A DNA stretch of 32,060 bases from the NCBI GenBank assembly GCA_903867885.1, contig CAIPTD010000018.1, positions 1 to 32,060 on the forward strand. The letters are read 5' to 3'. The notes under the pieces are model-generated. The model searched no databases, was not told where the DNA came from, and saw only the letters and a list, made by a program, of their open reading frames with translations. The stretch is from an uncultured Ferrovum sp. GTDB taxonomy: Bacteria; Pseudomonadota; Gammaproteobacteria; Burkholderiales; Ferrovaceae. The position numbers and the translations under genes are program-made. Positions 27,778 through 32,060 of this stretch are shown here, one piece after another (the stretch's first letter is position 1; the number at the start of each line of letters is the position of its first letter).

Positions 27778-30700
27778 TTAGTACATAATCTGGACCGATG
27801 CTTCACCCAACCATTCACCCAACGCTTGGATGAGGGCATCATTGAGCTGCACCGGTGGGAGCAGCATCTCGCATTGTGCAGATGCGCCCTGATACAGCAG
27901 CTTAACTGGCGTGGTTCCTGGGCATCGGGCTTCCAAAAGACTGTTGAGTTTTTTCGGGTCGTGATGCGCGGAAAATTGAATGGTGAGCCTACGCGCAAAG
28001 TGCGCGCGTGCACTGGATAAATCCCAAACCTGCTCAGATGATAATCGCACTCCACCGGTGAAGTGATCTTGGCGTGGACGCCCTTCTACCACCAGCAGTT
28101 GATCTTCTTTGATTTGGCTGCGTACCTTTTCAAATAACTCGGCAAAAATAGTGACTTCAATCTTGGCGGAGCCATCGTCTAACTCTACGATGCCCATACG
28201 CCCACTGCGGGTTTGTTGAATACGGCTCCCATACACCACCCCGGCCACAATGATTGGCTCTTTCTGCGGAACCACATCCACCAAGCGGCGACGAATGAAT
28301 CCCTGCACTTCGCTGCGAAACCCTTCGAAGGGATGCCCGCTAAAATAAAAGCCTAAGCAAGATTTTTCGTTTTGCAGTTTTTCACGCAAGGACCAAGGTT
28401 TAGCCGCAACCAGTTCAGCGCTGGCAGAAACATTGCCCAAGCCCTCAGAAAACAAACCACTTTGTAAAACACTTGCTGCCTCAACCTCAGCGATTTCATA
28501 AGCACGCCCTACCGAAGCCAGCAAGCTGGCGCGCTCAGCGCCCGTAAAATCAAACGCTCCGGCGCGGATCAACGCCTCTGTCACCCGGCGATTCACAACC
28601 CGCTTATCCACGCGACAGCAAAAATCAAACAGATCTTTGAAGGCCCCTTTTGATTCGCGTTCGCGCACAATCTCTAACGCCGCGTTTTCACCCGAACCTT
28701 TCACCGCGCCCAATCCATAACGAATGGCTTGGCGGCCAATCGGAATAAATCGATATCCCGATTCATTCACATCGGGGCCCAAGACCTCCAAGCGATTGAA
28801 CTGACTGTCCTCCACAAAGATACGTACCTTGTCAGTGTCATCCATATCGGCTGAGAGAGTAGCCGCCATGAAAGCTGCGGTGTGATGGGTTTTCAGCCAA
28901 GCCGTTTGATAGGAGATCAGCGCATAGGCTGCTGAGTGCGATTTATTAAATCCATACTCAGCAAACTTTTCCATCAAGTCGAACAATCTACCAGCAAGCT
29001 CATCGCTGATGCCACGCGCTTTGGCCCCATCGCAAAAACTTAAGCGTTGCTTGGCCATTTCGTCAGCTAACTTCTTACCCATCGCACGCCGTAAGAGATC
29101 CGCCGCACCCAAGCTATAGCCCGCAAGTACCTGAGCGATTTGCATCACCTGCTCTTGGTACACAATGACCCCATAGGTGGGGCGCAAAATGGACTCCAGA
29201 TCCGGATGGAAATAATCGGCTTTTTGTTTGCCGTGCTTACGATCAATAAAGTCATCCACCATGCCCGACTGCAACGGGCCAGGTCGGTTCAGCGCCATGA
29301 GCGCAATGATCTCTTCAAAATTATCGGGCTTCAGGCGCTTTTCTAAATCACGTGCGGTGCGTGACTCTTGTTGGAACACCGCACTGGTATTGCCGCTCGT
29401 AAACAAAGCATAGGTAGCGGGGTCATCTAACGGTATCTCTTCGAGCGAAATTTTTTGCAGGGCTTCATTGCCCTCTTGTCGCGCCAGATCCCGCACATAG
29501 CGAATCGCCCAATCCAAAATGGTGAGCGTGCGCAATCCTAAAAAGTCGAACTTCACTAAGCCCACTTTTTCCACATCATCTTTATCAAACTGACTGACCA
29601 TGGAGGTGTTGCCGTCTTGGGCATACAAAGGTGTGAAGTCGGTGAGGCGTCCGGGCGCGATCAATACGCCACCCGCATGCATGCCTACATTACGCGTGAT
29701 GCCTTCCAGTTTTTCAGCCAGCACTAAAAGCTCAGCCACTTCTTCTTCTTTGCTGGCGCGCTCATTGAGCTGCGGTTCATCCTCGCGCGCCTTGGCGAGC
29801 GTGATGCCCAATTCAAAGGGAATGAGCTTGGCGAGTTGATCCACAAAGTTATAAGGCAGATCTAATACGCGCCCCACATCACGTACGACTGCTTTAGCGG
29901 CCATGGTACCAAAGGTGGCAATTTGCGAAACGCAATCTGCGCCATATTTATTGCGCACGTATTCAATCACGCGCTCGCGCCCATCCTGACAAAAGTCGAT
30001 ATCAAAGTCAGGCATGGAAACCCGCTCAGGGTTCAGAAAGCGCTCAAACAGCAAGTCATAGCGAATCGGATCCAGATCGGTAATGCCCAAGCAATACGCC
30101 ACCAATGAACCCGCACCGGAACCCCGCCCGGGCCCTACAGGTACCCCATTCTCTTTGGCCCAGTTGATGAAATCAGCCACGATCAAGAAATAGCCAGAGA
30201 AGCCCATCTGCACGATGGTATTCGTTTCAAACGCGAGTCGATCTTCATACAGAGGGCGTTGTTTTTCTCGCTCGATGGGATCGGGAAATAAATGCTCCAT
30301 GCGCGTCACGAGCCTTCTCCTAGACTCCGCCACCATAAATGCATCGAGCCCCGATCCATCTGGCGTAGGAAAGTCAGGCAGCTTTGCTTTGCCGAGTTCC
30401 AATTCCAGATTGCAACGCTGCGCAATGATGACTGAATTGGCTAAGGCGGCAGGAACATCTGAAAACTTCGCTTGCATCTCATTGCGCGACAGAAAATATT
30501 GTTGCTGCGTAAAGTCTTTGGGCCGGCGGCGATCAGACAACAACCATCCGCCCCCAATACACACGCGAGCTTCATGCGCTTTAAAGTCGTCCGGATCCAC
30601 AAACTGAATAGGGTGTGTCGCTACAACAGGCAGATTGACATCCCCTGCAAGGTTGAGCGTAGCTTGAATCAATGACTCTTCCTGAGGTGCCCCCACGCGC

Positions 30701-31254
30701 TGAATCTCAAGATAAAACGCCCCAGGAAAATACTGTTGCCATTGTCTTGCTGCTGCTTGCGCGGCTTCCTGTTGCCCCGATAATAATGCTTGTCCAATCT
30801 CACCTTGCGCCCCCCCTGAGAGCGCCAACAAGCCTTCGCCGAGCTCACGCAACCATTCGCGTTGTACCTCTGCACGGCCCTTACGTTGCCCAGCCCGATA
30901 GGCCCGCGAAAGCAACTCACATACATTCAGATAGCCTTGCTTGGAGCGAACCAAGAGCAAGAGTCTAGATGACTGATCACGCTCTTCTTGCGGGGCAATC
31001 CATACATCGCAACCACAGATCGGCTTGATACCATTAGATCGCGCCGCCTGATAGAACTTCACCAAACCAAACAGATTACCCAGATCGGTCAGCCCACACG
31101 CTGCTTGCCCATCTTCTTTGGCACGTTTGATCAAGCGATCAATTTGCACGATGCCATCAGTGACCGAGTACTCGCTGTGAACACGAAGGTGCACGAACCC
31201 GGGGCCAGCGGGGAGCGTTAAAGCGCTGTCTTCGGATTGCGTGAGGGCGTTCAT
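27778..31254 (-). CDS. dnaE: DNA polymerase III subunit alpha
   Basis: Replicative polymerase catalytic subunit, 1158 residues (E. coli 1160). The N-terminal PHP domain begins FVHLRVHSEYSVTDG. The palm carries PDFDIDFCQDGRERV near residues 413-427 with the catalytic Asp pair, and GPGRGSGAGSLVAYCLGITD lies just upstream. A clamp-binding motif QSGLF sits near residue 928, at the internal beta-clamp site. The OB-fold (about 985-1065: IVAGVVYGSRIQQTRSGRMG) and a tau-binding-type C-terminal domain follow. The ATG overlaps the tadA stop by 4 bp (ATGA), so the two are co-translated. It converges on metG across 126 bp. Confidence 0.98.
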   Translation of the reverse strand: MNALTQSEDSALTLPAGPGFVHLRVHSEYSVTDGIVQIDRLIKRAKEDGQAACGLTDLGNLFGLVKFYQAARSNGIKPICGCDVWIAPQEERDQSSRLLLLVRSKQGYLNVCELLSRAYRAGQRKGRAEVQREWLRELGEGLLALSGGAQGEIGQALLSGQQEAAQAAARQWQQYFPGAFYLEIQRVGAPQEESLIQATLNLAGDVNLPVVATHPIQFVDPDDFKAHEARVCIGGGWLLSDRRRPKDFTQQQYFLSRNEMQAKFSDVPAALANSVIIAQRCNLELELGKAKLPDFPTPDGSGLDAFMVAESRRRLVTRMEHLFPDPIEREKQRPLYEDRLAFETNTIVQMGFSGYFLIVADFINWAKENGVPVGPGRGSGAGSLVAYCLGITDLDPIRYDLLFERFLNPERVSMPDFDIDFCQDGRERVIEYVRNKYGADCVSQIATFGTMAAKAVVRDVGRVLDLPYNFVDQLAKLIPFELGITLAKAREDEPQLNERASKEEEVAELLVLAEKLEGITRNVGMHAGGVLIAPGRLTDFTPLYAQDGNTSMVSQFDKDDVEKVGLVKFDFLGLRTLTILDWAIRYVRDLARQEGNEALQKISLEEIPLDDPATYALFTSGNTSAVFQQESRTARDLEKRLKPDNFEEIIALMALNRPGPLQSGMVDDFIDRKHGKQKADYFHPDLESILRPTYGVIVYQEQVMQIAQVLAGYSLGAADLLRRAMGKKLADEMAKQRLSFCDGAKARGISDELAGRLFDLMEKFAEYGFNKSHSAAYALISYQTAWLKTHHTAAFMAATLSADMDDTDKVRIFVEDSQFNRLEVLGPDVNESGYRFIPIGRQAIRYGLGAVKGSGENAALEIVRERESKGAFKDLFDFCCRVDKRVVNRRVTEALIRAGAFDFTGAERASLLASVGRAYEIAEVEAASVLQSGLFSEGLGNVSASAELVAAKPWSLREKLQNEKSCLGFYFSGHPFEGFRSEVQGFIRRRLVDVVPQKEPIIVAGVVYGSRIQQTRSGRMGIVELDDGSAKIEVTIFAELFEKVRSQIKEDQLLVVEGRPRQDHFTGGVRLSSEQVWDLSSARAHFARRLTIQFSAHHDPKKLNSLLEARCPGTTPVKLLYQGASAQCEMLLPPVQLNDALIQALGEWLGEASVQIMY

Positions 31255-31952
31255 GGGGCCACTCCACCTTGGTCCAGATCTTTCAATAGATCCAAGTGGC
31301 TATGATTTAAATCAATGCTAGGAGTCATGCATAATTCTTTGCTGAGTTGTTCCGCAAGGCTTACTTCAGCAGAATTTTGTTCAGGCACTTTTCTCTTCAC
31401 AACAAAAAACTGTCTCAACATAGCGGCTGATTCATCGGCCAAAAGACCACCCTTCTGAGTCGCATGATGATTGAGCTTTGGCTCCGCAAAAAGATTCACC
31501 ACACTGCCTGCGGCTCCTGATTTACCGTCAGCGGCCCCCCACACCACGCGCGACACCCGCGACCAGATCAAGGCGCCCGCACACATGGCACAGGGCTCTA
31601 AGGTCACATACACCGTGGCCCCAGGAAGACGATAGTTGTGTTGATGTTGTCCTGCTTGCTGCAAAGCTTTGATTTCGGCATGCGCGCAGGGATCATGACC
31701 CGCAATGGGTGCGTTCCATCCCTCACCAATAATCGAATCGTTCATCACGACTACCGCCCCTACCGGTACCTCGCCCAGCGCCGCTGCCCTCTCTGCCAGG
31801 CTTAAGGCGTGACGCATGAAAACGATATCTTCTGCCGACCAATCAAATGCAGAGGGTTCTTGTTTGCCGATTAATCCTATACTGGCCTCAAGAGAATGAT
31901 CATCCGGTTTTTCTTTAAGGGGGCCGGGGGAGCTGAGCGGGATGTTCTTCAC
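31251..31952 (-). CDS. tadA: tRNA-specific adenosine(34) deaminase TadA
   Basis: Converts A34 to inosine in tRNA-Arg(ACG). The deaminase core carries the zinc and proton-shuttle site HAE (His91, Glu93) and PCAMC (Cys121, Cys124), with PVGAVVV and ARVVWGA-like strands around them. At 233 residues it is longer than usual (about 150-170). A 40-residue N-terminal extension before FMRHALSLAERAA and about 45 extra C-terminal residues are not part of the core. The start is taken as GTG at 31952, three bases after the upstream aminotransferase stop. No ribosome binding site is visible, so a later start or coupling is possible. It overlaps dnaE by 4 bp. Confidence 0.93.
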   Translation of the reverse strand: MKNIPLSSPGPLKEKPDDHSLEASIGLIGKQEPSAFDWSAEDIVFMRHALSLAERAAALGEVPVGAVVVMNDSIIGEGWNAPIAGHDPCAHAEIKALQQAGQHQHNYRLPGATVYVTLEPCAMCAGALIWSRVSRVVWGAADGKSGAAGSVVNLFAEPKLNHHATQKGGLLADESAAMLRQFFVVKRKVPEQNSAEVSLAEQLSKELCMTPSIDLNHSHLDLLKDLDQGGVAP

Positions 31953-31955
31953 AAC

Positions 31956-32060
31956 TTAAATTTTAAGCAGGCGCTCAAGCGCAGCGTCAATCGTAGTTTG
32001 ATTCTTGGCGAAACAAAACCGAACCACTTTATGATCGTCTCCTTCAGGATAAAAAGCGGA
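31956..32060 (-). CDS. Aminotransferase class I/II, C-terminus only (cut by window edge)
   Basis: The last 34 residues of an open frame ending in TAA at 31956-31958. They include FYPEGDDHKVVRFCFAK followed by a helix ending ERLLKI. The KVVRFCFAK...TIDAALERL pattern matches the C-terminus of PLP-dependent fold type I aminotransferases such as the methionine aminotransferase YbdL or kynurenine-type aminotransferases. The catalytic lysine lies outside the window, so substrate cannot be judged. The tadA GTG follows three bases after the stop, indicating an operon with tadA and dnaE. Confidence 0.7.
   Translation of the reverse strand, partial: SAFYPEGDDHKVVRFCFAKNQTTIDAALERLLKI

Noticed and set aside
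27682-28020. Plus-strand open frame of 112 codons starting in the metG/dnaE gap
   Set aside because: Two thirds of it lies antisense to the dnaE 3' end, it has no ribosome binding site, and the part in the gap shows no recognisable protein pattern.
1-32060. CRISPR arrays, tRNA genes, insertion sequences, toxin-antitoxin or defence genes
   Set aside because: None seen: gaps are short, no repeat-spacer pattern or cloverleaf was recognised, and every long open frame belongs to a housekeeping or metabolic family or is a shadow.

Overview
The window is a gene-dense stretch of bacterial chromosome with all the marks of housekeeping DNA. I read it as a betaproteobacterium. The reasons are the local gene orders (ndk-rlmN-rodZ-ispG-hisS-yfgM; yhdP-nitrilase-tldD-aroG; ilvE-zinc finger-waaF; metG opposite apbC and dcd) and the protein types: LPS heptosyltransferase, FNR with a 4Fe-4S site, RodZ and YhdP. 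Base composition looks close to balanced, lower in GC than many Burkholderiales. I cannot name a genus. No tRNA, rRNA, CRISPR, transposase, integrase or phage gene is visible, and no gene-free stretch exceeds 300 bases.

Bases 1-15360 hold an unbroken minus-strand run. In transcription order it is yhdP, a carbon-nitrogen hydrolase, tldD, aroG, accA, tilS, ndk, rlmN, rodZ, ispG, hisS and the start of yfgM. Several junctions overlap by 4 bp. Internal promoter-like sites lie before aroG and ndk. The products serve the envelope (YhdP, RodZ), fatty acid, aromatic and isoprenoid synthesis (AccA, AroG, IspG), translation fidelity (TilS, RlmN, HisS) and nucleotide balance (Ndk).

A divergent control region of about 200 bp (15361-15560) separates this run from a plus-strand group: ilvE, a small CHCC zinc-finger protein and waaF. 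WaaF converges on, and overlaps by 27 bp, a minus-strand series. In transcription order that series is a fused two-subunit CoA transferase, an XdhC-like protein, a MobA/MocA-like nucleotidyltransferase and the M18 aminopeptidase apeB. This 19-22 kb part is the most accessory-looking portion.

An NTF2/SnoaL-like protein and an FNR regulator form a tightly coupled plus-strand pair (22396-23598). They converge on dcd and apbC. ApbC and metG are divergent with recognisable -10 boxes. MetG converges on dnaE, which is translationally coupled to tadA. The far end of an aminotransferase gene lies just upstream of tadA.

I found no previously undescribed system. The points worth a second look are a recurring 8-10 bp word (CATGCGGG / GTCATGCGGG), the single-chain CoA transferase, the XdhC/MocA pair without its hydroxylase, loss of the usual pilF slot between rlmN and rodZ, an operator-like palindrome in the yhdP/ilvE gap, and runs of 7-8 G/C inside coding genes.
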